A stretch of 8,001 nucleotides of DNA from NCBI GenBank assembly GCA_011682565.1, contig JAACEJ010000134.1, forward strand, positions 1 through 8,001. Reading direction: 5' to 3'. Shown here one piece after another: positions 1-5,906 of this stretch (positions within the stretch are counted from its first letter, which is position 1; each line of letters starts with the position of its first letter). The stretch is from Actinomycetota bacterium (GTDB lineage Bacteria; Zhuqueibacterota; Zhuqueibacteria; Residuimicrobiales; Krinioviventaceae). The notes under the pieces were generated by a model, which was given only the letters and a program-made list of their open reading frames with translations, did not search any database and was not told where the DNA came from. Both the position numbers and the translations under genes were made by a program.

Positions 1-2
1 GT

Positions 3-653
3 GTATTTGACAAAGGAAATATTAATAATTACGGAGCAGCCTACCCGGACATGATTGGAGACGGCACCTACGCCTGGTCCCCACCTGCGGATGTTCATTT
101 GGATGCCTTGCCAAAATTGCTGCACCATAAGTATATGATTGTAGATGCATCCCTGCCGGATTCCGATCCGTTAGTAGAAACGGGCTCTCACAATTGGTCC
201 ATTTCTGCGAATACAAAAAACGATGAAAATACTTTAATCCTTCATAGTGAAAGGATTGCGAATCTTTACTTGCAGGAATTTGCAGCAAGATATCACGAAT
301 CCGGCGGTAATGGTGACCTCGTCACTGGAGTTGCTGATTTGAAAAGTGATGGCAAAAAAAGTCCGACAACTTTTGCTTTATTGCAAAATTATCCGAATCC
401 TTTTAACGGCACAACTATTATTCCTGTAAATGTTCATCAAAATACGAAAAGTAATGTTGTACATGAAATTGAAATAAGAAACATCCTGGGACGTATTGTG
501 AGAAGAATCGCTCTTTATCATCTAATTGTTGGATTGAACAAAGTTGAATGGGACGGCAAAGATAGCTTTGGAAATAGCATTGTCTCCGGTATTTATTTTT
601 ACTCACTTACAGGTGCAGGCGATAAGAGCATAAAAATGCTTTATCTTAAATAG
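3..653 (+). CDS. Secreted phospholipase-D-like protein with T9SS-type C-terminal sorting domain (5' partial)
   Basis: The frame is open from base 3 with no stop, so the gene starts upstream; the ATG at 51 is internal. About 216 residues are visible. An HxKxxxxD motif (HHKYMIVD, bases 123-146) is followed by GSHNWS, the usual second half of a phospholipase-D-superfamily HKD active site. The conserved-looking stretch 'NDENTLILH' follows. After a linker near base 330 comes a C-terminal module with LLQNYPNPFN, LGRIV, WDGKDSFGN, SGIYFYSL and a final KMLYLK. This is the FlgD-like/Por-type sorting domain of proteins exported by type IX secretion in Bacteroidota and relatives. HKD enzymes hydrolyse phosphodiester bonds in phospholipids or nucleic acids; the substrate cannot be told here. 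A first HKD motif may lie upstream, or the protein may dimerise as one-motif nucleases do. It probably acts outside the cell or at its surface. The 48 bases before tdh contain no clear terminator. Confidence 0.88.
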   Translation, partial: VFDKGNINNYGAAYPDMIGDGTYAWSPPADVHLDALPKLLHHKYMIVDASLPDSDPLVETGSHNWSISANTKNDENTLILHSERIANLYLQEFAARYHESGGNGDLVTGVADLKSDGKKSPTTFALLQNYPNPFNGTTIIPVNVHQNTKSNVVHEIEIRNILGRIVRRIALYHLIVGLNKVEWDGKDSFGNSIVSGIYFYSLTGAGDKSIKMLYLK

Positions 654-690
654 TGTGAAAATACTTGTTATTCCAGGCAAATTAAATTCT

Positions 691-695
691 GGGAG
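691..695 (+). promoter_or_regulatory. Shine-Dalgarno of tdh
   Basis: GGGAG sits 6 bases before the ATG at 702. It supports that start, which also matches the usual N-terminus of the family. Confidence 0.7.
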
Positions 696-701
696 TTAAT
701 A

Positions 702-1733
702 ATGGCAAAAATGAAAGCTCTCGTAAAAAAATATTCACAGGAAGGACTGTGGCTCGATGAAGTACCCGTACCGCAAATAGGCAACAATGACCTTTTGGTA
801 AAAATTGATAAAGCAGCAATTTGCGGGACTGATCTGCATATCTACAACTGGGATGAATGGGCGCAGCGTACTATAAATACGCCAATGACGATTGGGCACG
901 AGTTTGTCGGCGAAATTGTTGAAAAAGGGCATGATGTTTCGGGGTTTGAAATAGGGGAGAGGGTTTCCGGCGAAGGACACATCGTTTGTGGTGTATGCCG
1001 AAGTTGTCGTGCCGGACGAAGACATTTATGTACGAACGCGGTTGGAATAGGCGTAAACAGGAACGGCTGCTTTGCTGAATATCTTAGCTTGCCGTCATCG
1101 AATGCCTGGCACATTCATCCTGATATTCCATCAGATACCGCTGCTTATTTTGACCCTTTTGGCAACGCAACGCATGCTACACTTTCTTTTAATCTTGTTG
1201 GAGAGGATGTCCTTATTACAGGTGCCGGACCCATTGGAATTATGTCCGTTGCCATTGCAAAACATGTTGGTGCAAGAAATGTCGTTATCTCAGACGTAAA
1301 TGACTATCGGCTAAACCTTGCAAAAAAAATTGGAGCAACAAAAACAATAAATGTAAAGACATCATCTATCGAAGAGGGCATGAAAGAACTTGGAATGATT
1401 GGCTTTGATATCGGATTGGAAATGTCGGGAAATCCCACCGCGTTTGAATCTATGCTGGAGAATATGTACCATGGCGGGAGAATTTCGCTGCTTGGCATTC
1501 TTCCGAGAATGACGCAGATAGATTGGGATCAAGTCATTTTTAAAGGACTGTTCATAAAAGGCATTTATGGAAGAGAAATCTGGGAGACGTGGTATAAAAT
1601 GCAAACCATGCTGCAAAGTGGTCTGGATATTTCCCCGGTTCTCACCCACAAGTTCAAATTGGACAAATTCCAAAATGGCTTTGATGTTATGCGAAGCGGT
1701 GAATGTGGTAAAGTTATACTTGATATTGAATGA
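702..1733 (+). CDS. tdh: L-threonine 3-dehydrogenase
   Basis: This enzyme oxidises L-threonine with NAD+ to 2-amino-3-ketobutyrate in the cytoplasm, the first step of threonine breakdown to glycine. The 343 residues are close to the E. coli enzyme (341). It is a zinc-dependent medium-chain dehydrogenase. The catalytic-zinc ligands are visible as Cys41 (in AAICGTDLH), His66 and Glu67 (in IGHEFVGE). The structural-zinc cysteines are 96, 99, 102 and 110. The Rossmann glycine motif GAGPIG is at 174-179. The family hallmarks DPFGNATHA (151-159), LEMSG and FKGLFIKGIYGRE are present and separate it from generic sorbitol or alcohol dehydrogenases. kbl, for the next enzyme, follows 47 bases downstream, which confirms the assignment. 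The order tdh-kbl is the reverse of E. coli kbl-tdh. Confidence 0.97.
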   Translation: MAKMKALVKKYSQEGLWLDEVPVPQIGNNDLLVKIDKAAICGTDLHIYNWDEWAQRTINTPMTIGHEFVGEIVEKGHDVSGFEIGERVSGEGHIVCGVCRSCRAGRRHLCTNAVGIGVNRNGCFAEYLSLPSSNAWHIHPDIPSDTAAYFDPFGNATHATLSFNLVGEDVLITGAGPIGIMSVAIAKHVGARNVVISDVNDYRLNLAKKIGATKTINVKTSSIEEGMKELGMIGFDIGLEMSGNPTAFESMLENMYHGGRISLLGILPRMTQIDWDQVIFKGLFIKGIYGREIWETWYKMQTMLQSGLDISPVLTHKFKLDKFQNGFDVMRSGECGKVILDIE

Positions 1734-1769
1734 ATTCTTTATGCACTAACTTTTTCCATTTAAACGTAC

Positions 1770-1775
1770 GGAGGG
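1770..1775 (+). promoter_or_regulatory. Shine-Dalgarno deciding the kbl GTG start
   Basis: GGAGGG ends 5 bases before GTG 1781, ideal spacing for initiation there. The competing ATG at 1730 has no such site in front of it. Confidence 0.8.
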
Positions 1776-1780
1776 ACAGA

Positions 1781-2971
1781 GTGTACGGGAAAATTAAAAC
1801 TGATATTATAGAAAAATTGGACGAAATACGACAAGCCGGACTGTATAAAGATGAACGAGTTATTGTTAGCCCGCAGGCTGCAAGCATTACAGTAAAATCC
1901 GGGAAAAAAGTATTAAACTTTTGTTCGAATAATTATCTGGGTTTGGCAAATCACCCAAGTGTTATACAAGCAGCGCACGATACGCTGGATCGATGGGGAT
2001 TTGGCATGTCCTCGGTCAGGTTCATTTGCGGCACCCTGGAGATACATAAAGAATTGGAAGAAAAGGTTTCTCAATTCCTGGGAACAGAAGATACTATTCT
2101 TTACGCCGCCTGTTTTGATGCAAATGGTGGTGTTTTCGAACCCTTTTTGGATAAGGAAAGCGCAGTAATAACAGATGCGCTCAATCATGCGTCAATAATT
2201 GATGGCATACGTCTCACAAAAGCACAACGATTTATTTATCAGCATAACGACATGGACGACCTTGAGGAAAAGCTGAAAGGTGCTGGAAATACAAAATTTC
2301 GCCTTATAGCCACGGATGGCGTTTTTTCAATGGATGGAGAAATAGCAAAATTAGCGGAGATTGTTACACTTGCAGAAAAATATGGTGCACTCGTTATGGT
2401 CGATGACAGCCACGCCAGCGGATTTATTGGTAAATCAGGCAAGGGCACACCCGAGTTAGCTGGCGTAATGGGAAAAATCGACCTTATCACGACTACTTTT
2501 GGAAAAGCGTTAGGCGGTGCATCCGGCGGCTGTGTCTCCGGGAGAAAAGAGCTGATTGAATATCTTCGTCAGAAAAGCAGGCCATATTTATTCTCAAACA
2601 CTCTTGCACCTGTGGTTACGGGAACAACCATCGCTGTCCTTGACATGCTTTCTGAAACAACAAAATTACGTGACAAGCTTGAAAGTAATACAAAGTATTT
2701 CCGGGAAAAAATGACGAAAATAGGATTTGATATTAAACCCGGAATTCACCCGATTGTGCCGATAATGCTGTACAAAGAAAAATTAGCTCATGAAATGGCC
2801 GATGCTTTGTTGGAAGAAGGAATTTACGTAATCGGGTTCAGCTATCCGGTTGTTCCAAAAGGACTAGCACGAATCCGCGTGCAGATATCTGCGGCACATG
2901 ACCAAAATCATTTGGATCAAGCTATTGCTGCGTTTGAAAAGACAGGCACACAATTAGGAGTTTTGAAATAA
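1781..2971 (+). CDS. kbl: 2-amino-3-ketobutyrate CoA ligase (glycine C-acetyltransferase)
   Basis: This PLP enzyme of the alpha-oxoamine synthase family cleaves 2-amino-3-ketobutyrate with CoA to glycine and acetyl-CoA, using the product of Tdh. From GTG 1781 it has 396 residues (E. coli 398), and the spacing from the start to the conserved AGLYKDER segment is identical to E. coli. From the ATG at 1730 it would carry 17 extra residues with no family match. Visible motifs: FCSNNYLGLANHP (47-59), SVRFICGT, DALNHASIIDG with His136, DGVFSMDG, DDSHASGF (208-215), the PLP lysine Lys242 in TFGKALGGASGG, and SRPYLFSN. The related synthases BioF, HemA and serine palmitoyltransferase are less likely, given the RFICGT and HASIIDG signatures and the tdh neighbour. 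No internal frameshift is seen. ptsI follows 28 bases downstream on the same strand. Confidence 0.97.
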   Translation: MYGKIKTDIIEKLDEIRQAGLYKDERVIVSPQAASITVKSGKKVLNFCSNNYLGLANHPSVIQAAHDTLDRWGFGMSSVRFICGTLEIHKELEEKVSQFLGTEDTILYAACFDANGGVFEPFLDKESAVITDALNHASIIDGIRLTKAQRFIYQHNDMDDLEEKLKGAGNTKFRLIATDGVFSMDGEIAKLAEIVTLAEKYGALVMVDDSHASGFIGKSGKGTPELAGVMGKIDLITTTFGKALGGASGGCVSGRKELIEYLRQKSRPYLFSNTLAPVVTGTTIAVLDMLSETTKLRDKLESNTKYFREKMTKIGFDIKPGIHPIVPIMLYKEKLAHEMADALLEEGIYVIGFSYPVVPKGLARIRVQISAAHDQNHLDQAIAAFEKTGTQLGVLK

Positions 2972-2999
2972 TTTACTCTCATTTAAAATTGTACTTGAT

Positions 3000-4745
3000 A
3001 TGACTGGTGTAAGAAAAAAAATAAGGGGACTACCCGTTTCGCCGGGAACTGCCATAGGAAAAGTATGCATTATTGGCACCAGTCATGTTGTTAAAAAACA
3101 AAGGATACGTCATAAAGATGTAAAAGGTGAACTTGAGAAATTCAAGGATGCGCTCAAGCTGACCCGTTTTGAACTCGAGCAATTAAAAGAAAAAGTTTCT
3201 GTCAGTATAGGTAAGAATGAAGCTGATATATTCGATGTTCAAATATTGCTCACCGAAGATCCGTATTTAACCGCTCAGATTGAGCACAAAGTTGCAGTTG
3301 AGCATAAAAACCTTGCCTGGGCTGTTGAGGAGACGCTGCAGGATTCCATCAGTTCTTTGCAGAAAATAGATGACACGTATATGCGAGAAAGGGCTGCGGA
3401 TTTGAGGGACGTTGCCTCGCGCATTTTGGAAAAAATAACAGAATCGCAGCGGGAATGTTTTATTGATGAAAACACTGATATCATTCTGGCCTCGGAGAAT
3501 TTGTTGCCTTCTCAAACTGTTGGAATGCACACGAAAAGAATTCGCGGTTTTATTACGGAACATGGAGGTGCAACCAGTCATGCGGCAATTCTTGCAAGAT
3601 CGCTGGGCGTGCCGCTTGTTTCCGGTATTCTTGATCTTGTCAGAGTGATTCCTTTTGGCGCGATCGCAATTGTAGATGGTTTTAGGGGAGAAGTCATTCT
3701 TAATCCCTCTCAGGATAGAATACGTTACTTTCAAAAGCTTCAAAAGACTATTCTTCAACGTGAAAAGCAGACCGAAAAGCTGGCAAAACTTCCTGCTGTG
3801 ACCAAGGATAAAGTTGAGATCAAACTTATGGCGAATATTGGTTCCCTGGAAGATGCGCTGCATGCAATAAAATTAGGTGCTGAAGGAGTCGGCCTTTATC
3901 GCACAGAACTGCACTTTATGGAGAGACAAAGTTATGGTTCCGAGGAAGATCAATATCTTGATTATAAGAATATTGCGCAGAAAATGTTTCCGCATCCTGT
4001 TGTTATCAGGACGTTGGATATCGGAGGTGACAAATATCTTCACACTGACCTTTCGTATAAAGAGCCGAATCCATACCTGGGGCTCAGAGCAATTCGTATT
4101 TCTTTAAGAGACCCGGATATTTTTAAAACGCAATTACGCGCTATTTTCAGAGCAGCAACGCTTGGAAATATCAAACTTATGCTGCCGATGATTTCGAGCG
4201 TCGAGGAAATTCTTGCTGCCCAAAAGATCATTCGCGCAACTTTGAAAGAGCTTAAAAAAGCCGGAATCGAGCATAATCCAAAAGTACCATTAGGCATGAT
4301 GATAGAAATTCCGTCCGCCGCTATCAATATCCGCTCATTTTTAAAAATAGTTGATTTCGTAAGTGTGGGTACAAATGACCTGGTTCAGTATACTTTGGCG
4401 GTTGACCGTGGAAACGAGCAAGTAAGTTCGTTATATCAACCTTTTCATCCGGCGATTCTCTCTCTGCTTGAAATAATTGGCAGAGCAGGCCGGGAATTGG
4501 GAAAAGAGACCAGCGTTTGCGGTGAAATTGCCGGCGATCCTCTGTTTACGGAATTACTTGTCGGTTTTGGCTTTCGTAATTTGAGCATGAGTGCACCTTT
4601 TATTCCACATGTAAAATTAAGAGTTCGCCAGCTTTATACTGATGAATGCAAAAAAAGCTCACAAAAAGTGCTCAAATTTAGTCTGTCATCTGAAATTAGA
4701 AAATACGTAGAGAAACAACTCGAGGCAAATCACTTTGCCAAATAG
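3000..4745 (+). CDS. ptsI: PTS Enzyme I (phosphoenolpyruvate-protein phosphotransferase)
   Basis: Enzyme I takes phosphate from PEP onto a histidine and passes it to HPr, the first step of the phosphotransferase system; it is cytoplasmic. The 581 residues compare with 575 in E. coli, with a constant offset of +5. Domains: N-terminal HPr-interacting helical domain (about 8-130), phosphohistidine swivelling domain with His194 in GGATSHAAILARSLG, and C-terminal PEP-binding barrel (about 260-545). Barrel residues seen: Arg301 (GVGLYRTE), Arg337 (RTLDIGGDK), Mg ligands Glu436 (MIEIPSAA) and Asp460 (GTNDLVQYTLAVDRGN), and acid Cys507 (VCGEIAGD). There is no N-terminal GAF domain, so it is not PtsP. 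It should therefore be active. No HPr or Enzyme II gene is adjacent. ATG 3000 fits the family N-terminus (RGLPVSPGTAIG) and no earlier in-frame start follows the kbl stop, but no Shine-Dalgarno is visible; coupling to kbl is possible. No terminator is evident after it. Confidence 0.97.
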   Translation: MTGVRKKIRGLPVSPGTAIGKVCIIGTSHVVKKQRIRHKDVKGELEKFKDALKLTRFELEQLKEKVSVSIGKNEADIFDVQILLTEDPYLTAQIEHKVAVEHKNLAWAVEETLQDSISSLQKIDDTYMRERAADLRDVASRILEKITESQRECFIDENTDIILASENLLPSQTVGMHTKRIRGFITEHGGATSHAAILARSLGVPLVSGILDLVRVIPFGAIAIVDGFRGEVILNPSQDRIRYFQKLQKTILQREKQTEKLAKLPAVTKDKVEIKLMANIGSLEDALHAIKLGAEGVGLYRTELHFMERQSYGSEEDQYLDYKNIAQKMFPHPVVIRTLDIGGDKYLHTDLSYKEPNPYLGLRAIRISLRDPDIFKTQLRAIFRAATLGNIKLMLPMISSVEEILAAQKIIRATLKELKKAGIEHNPKVPLGMMIEIPSAAINIRSFLKIVDFVSVGTNDLVQYTLAVDRGNEQVSSLYQPFHPAILSLLEIIGRAGRELGKETSVCGEIAGDPLFTELLVGFGFRNLSMSAPFIPHVKLRVRQLYTDECKKSSQKVLKFSLSSEIRKYVEKQLEANHFAK

Positions 4746-4754
4746 AAAATCCGG

Positions 4755-4904
4755 CTACATTTCCCGCAAATTACATTCTCTGCCGTCGATGTAATACAAA
4801 TCCGTATACCAAATATTCTTCTGACCGATCTTCTTCAAAAAATCATCATCTTTCGGAAATAGCATCGTTGATATTTCTAAAGTTATGGAGAATTTATCTA
4901 TAAT
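4755..4904 (-). pseudogene. Possible 3' remnant of an unidentified gene, or a very small ORF
   Basis: On the minus strand a 49-codon frame is open from 4904 to a TAG at 4757-4755, with a TAA just upstream at 4907-4905. Its translation looks protein-like rather than random. It contains FPKDDDFLKKIG, then NIWYTDLYYIDGRE, and ends CNLREM, with charged and aromatic residues interspersed. The first ATG (4865-4863) would give 36 residues, but no Shine-Dalgarno precedes it. It converges on ptsI with 9 bases between the two stops. I read it as the tail of a gene lost by deletion, or a small protein. It could also be chance in a short frame. I do not recognise a family. Confidence 0.25.
4899..4904 (+). 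promoter_or_regulatory. Candidate -10 box for the two small genes downstream
   Basis: A perfect TATAAT lies in an AT-rich stretch. The only TTGATA (4868-4873) is 25 bases upstream, too far for a standard -35, and the 17-base position holds only a weak match. If used, transcription would start near 4911 and leave a leader of about 75 bases before ATG 4986. If the organism uses a Bacteroidota-type sigma factor this consensus may be meaningless. Confidence 0.3.
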
Positions 4905-4943
4905 TTAATATCTGCCGATTTTGTGGCATACCAGTTGCTTAAG

Positions 4944-4965
4944 AAGGAGTAAACAATAAATGTAG
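4944..4965 (+). promoter_or_regulatory. Strong Shine-Dalgarno followed by an ATG-TAG start-stop pair in a leader
   Basis: AAGGAG (4944-4949) is the strongest ribosome-binding sequence in this region. It is followed after 10 bases by ATG (4960-4962) directly joined to TAG (4963-4965), so translation beginning there would stop at once. The actual gene starts at 4986 behind a weaker GAGAGGT (4974-4980) with a 5-base spacer. The arrangement could attenuate or stage ribosomes, or be chance. Confidence 0.3.
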
Positions 4966-4985
4966 AGCAACCAGAGAGGTTTAAG

Positions 4986-5435
4986 ATGAAGGCACTAAAT
5001 TTGCAAGTTATCGTGTTCGCTTTCGTTTTATTTGGCATCATTACTTCAGTGAGAGCAGACAAATTAATTCTGGCAAACAACAAAAAAGTCCAGGGAGAAT
5101 TAACCCTTATCGGAGATAAGTACCTGGAATTCAAAGTTGAAGAAATTCCCGGAGAGCCAGAGTGGATTAAAGTATCTAAAAAGGACTTGTTAGCTGTCGT
5201 AAGCAGTGCCGGACGGCTTTTGTACCCCAGGGACAAGTACGATGAAAATGCTTTGAATTTCGGCAAAGTTAAAATCCGCAACAAAAAAGAAGCCGTGATC
5301 TTTTTAGAGAGAAAAAAAGAAAATTGCCAGGTAGAATTAATGATGGAAAAAAAAGATAAGGAACGCTTCAAGGTGGCAGCATTGGTTGGCGGCTTAAGCG
5401 GTCTAATGATTTGGGCATTGCTTGATAATCAGTGA
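4986..5435 (+). CDS. Exported protein of unknown function with signal peptide and C-terminal hydrophobic segment
   Basis: The product has 149 residues and I do not recognise its family. Residues 1-24 are a typical Sec signal peptide: basic start MKAL, hydrophobic core VIVFAFVLFGII, and likely cleavage after VRA (residue 24). The mature part opens with DKLILANNKKVQGEL, resembling the 'xDxIxLxxGxxxxGxI' beta-strand pattern of many small periplasmic proteins. A beta-rich middle and a strongly basic/acidic stretch (RKKENC, EKKDKERFK) follow. A hydrophobic segment at about 130-146 contains GGLSG and ends ALLDNQ. It may be inserted in a membrane or be a glycine-zipper-like helix. With the N-terminus exported, the lysine-rich flank before this helix would be on the outer side, against the positive-inside rule, so topology is uncertain. 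GAGAGGT before ATG 4986 supports the start. The next gene begins 10 bases after its stop, which suggests co-transcription. Confidence 0.8.
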   Translation: MKALNLQVIVFAFVLFGIITSVRADKLILANNKKVQGELTLIGDKYLEFKVEEIPGEPEWIKVSKKDLLAVVSSAGRLLYPRDKYDENALNFGKVKIRNKKEAVIFLERKKENCQVELMMEKKDKERFKVAALVGGLSGLMIWALLDNQ

Positions 5436-5445
5436 GGGATTAACC

Positions 5446-5787
5446 ATGGTGGAGTACATACCTGCATCAGCACTGTCGTTCATGGATTACGAACATGACG
5501 AAGAAGACACGAATTCGTATCAAGACTACAGATTTAACTCCATTTTTATCAATGACTCGATGGAAATAGATGAATCATCAGAAAAATTTATCCCGGAGCT
5601 GATTGATAATTTTATAAACTCGGCGCTTTTGATAGGCTTGAAAAAGGTTGAAATCTTTACCAGAACCAAACGTCGCCTTTTCAAAATACTCATTCGTCAT
5701 ACACTTGCAACCAATCCTTATGTACGCGAGTATCATGATTTGTACTGGCAAACAGGAACTTTTTCTGCAACACTTGCTGAATTTTAA
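5446..5787 (+). CDS. Small protein resembling an Smr domain that lacks the catalytic motifs
   Basis: The product has 113 residues. I chose ATG 5446 because GAGGGA (5434-5439) lies 6 bases upstream; an in-frame TTG at 5422 overlaps the previous gene and has no better site. Residues 1-27 are acidic (DYEHDEEDTNSYQD). Residues about 30-113 follow the order of an Smr domain (MutS2 C-terminus type): FIPELIDNFINSALLIGLKKVEIF matches the helix, 'ALLAGL' and strand ahead of the HGxG loop; LFKILIRHTL matches the next helix; then NPYVREYHD, and a final strand ending ATLAEF. The two Smr signatures are absent: LDLHG is replaced near residue 33 by SIFIND, and HGxG by TRTK (72-75) within a basic TRTKRRLFK. 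Smr domains are nucleases in DNA repair or ribosome rescue; this one would be inactive or a nucleic-acid binder. The fold call comes from pattern recognition only. No signal peptide is seen, so unlike its upstream partner it should be cytoplasmic. Confidence 0.75.
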   Translation: MVEYIPASALSFMDYEHDEEDTNSYQDYRFNSIFINDSMEIDESSEKFIPELIDNFINSALLIGLKKVEIFTRTKRRLFKILIRHTLATNPYVREYHDLYWQTGTFSATLAEF

Positions 5788-5849
5788 CAACATCATTAAT
5801 AATAAATGTTTCTATTCTTGCCAGATATAGTACCACTGCATAATAATAG

Positions 5850-5863
5850 TTATGTTAACATAA
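5850..5863. repeat. 14-base perfect palindrome between convergent genes
   Basis: TTATGTTAACATAA equals its own reverse complement. It lies between the stop of the small Smr-like gene and the stop of leuS. As RNA it could form only a short AT stem (5 pairs, TTAA loop). On the + strand GCGTCCG and a run of five T (5871-5875) follow, so it is at best a weak terminator; it could also be a protein-binding site. No U-run follows it in the leuS direction. Confidence 0.35.
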
Positions 5864-5873
5864 GCGTCCGTTT

Positions 5874-5898
5874 TTAATCCCCAAACTATTAATCCCCC
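5874..5898. repeat. Short direct repeat TTAATCCCC, two copies
   Basis: TTAATCCCC occurs at 5874-5882 and again at 5889-5897, 15 bases apart start to start, just downstream of the leuS stop. Two copies of nine bases may be chance; I see no third copy nearby. Confidence 0.4.
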
Positions 5899-5906
5899 TC
5901 CTGTTA

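Noticed and set aside
654..701. Promoter between the PLD-like gene and tdh
   Set aside because: TTGTTA (665-670) has no suitably spaced -10 box, and the short gap could equally be read through.
3267..3863. 198-codon open frame on the minus strand
   Set aside because: It lies wholly antisense to ptsI, which has all its catalytic residues; the translation is rich in Asn, Arg, Phe and Cys with no recognisable domain.
4770..4795. ATTACAT/ATGTAAT inverted repeat as a ptsI terminator
   Set aside because: The stem is only 7 AT-rich pairs with a 12-base loop, and no T-run follows.
4898..5371. 157-codon minus-strand frame opposite the exported-protein gene
   Set aside because: The + strand frame has a signal peptide, a Shine-Dalgarno and a tightly spaced neighbour; the minus frame is a Ser/Leu/Phe-rich mirror of it with no motif.
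5422..5445. Upstream TTG start for the Smr-like gene
   Set aside because: It overlaps the end of the preceding gene and lacks a ribosome-binding site, whereas ATG 5446 has GAGGGA at 6 bases.
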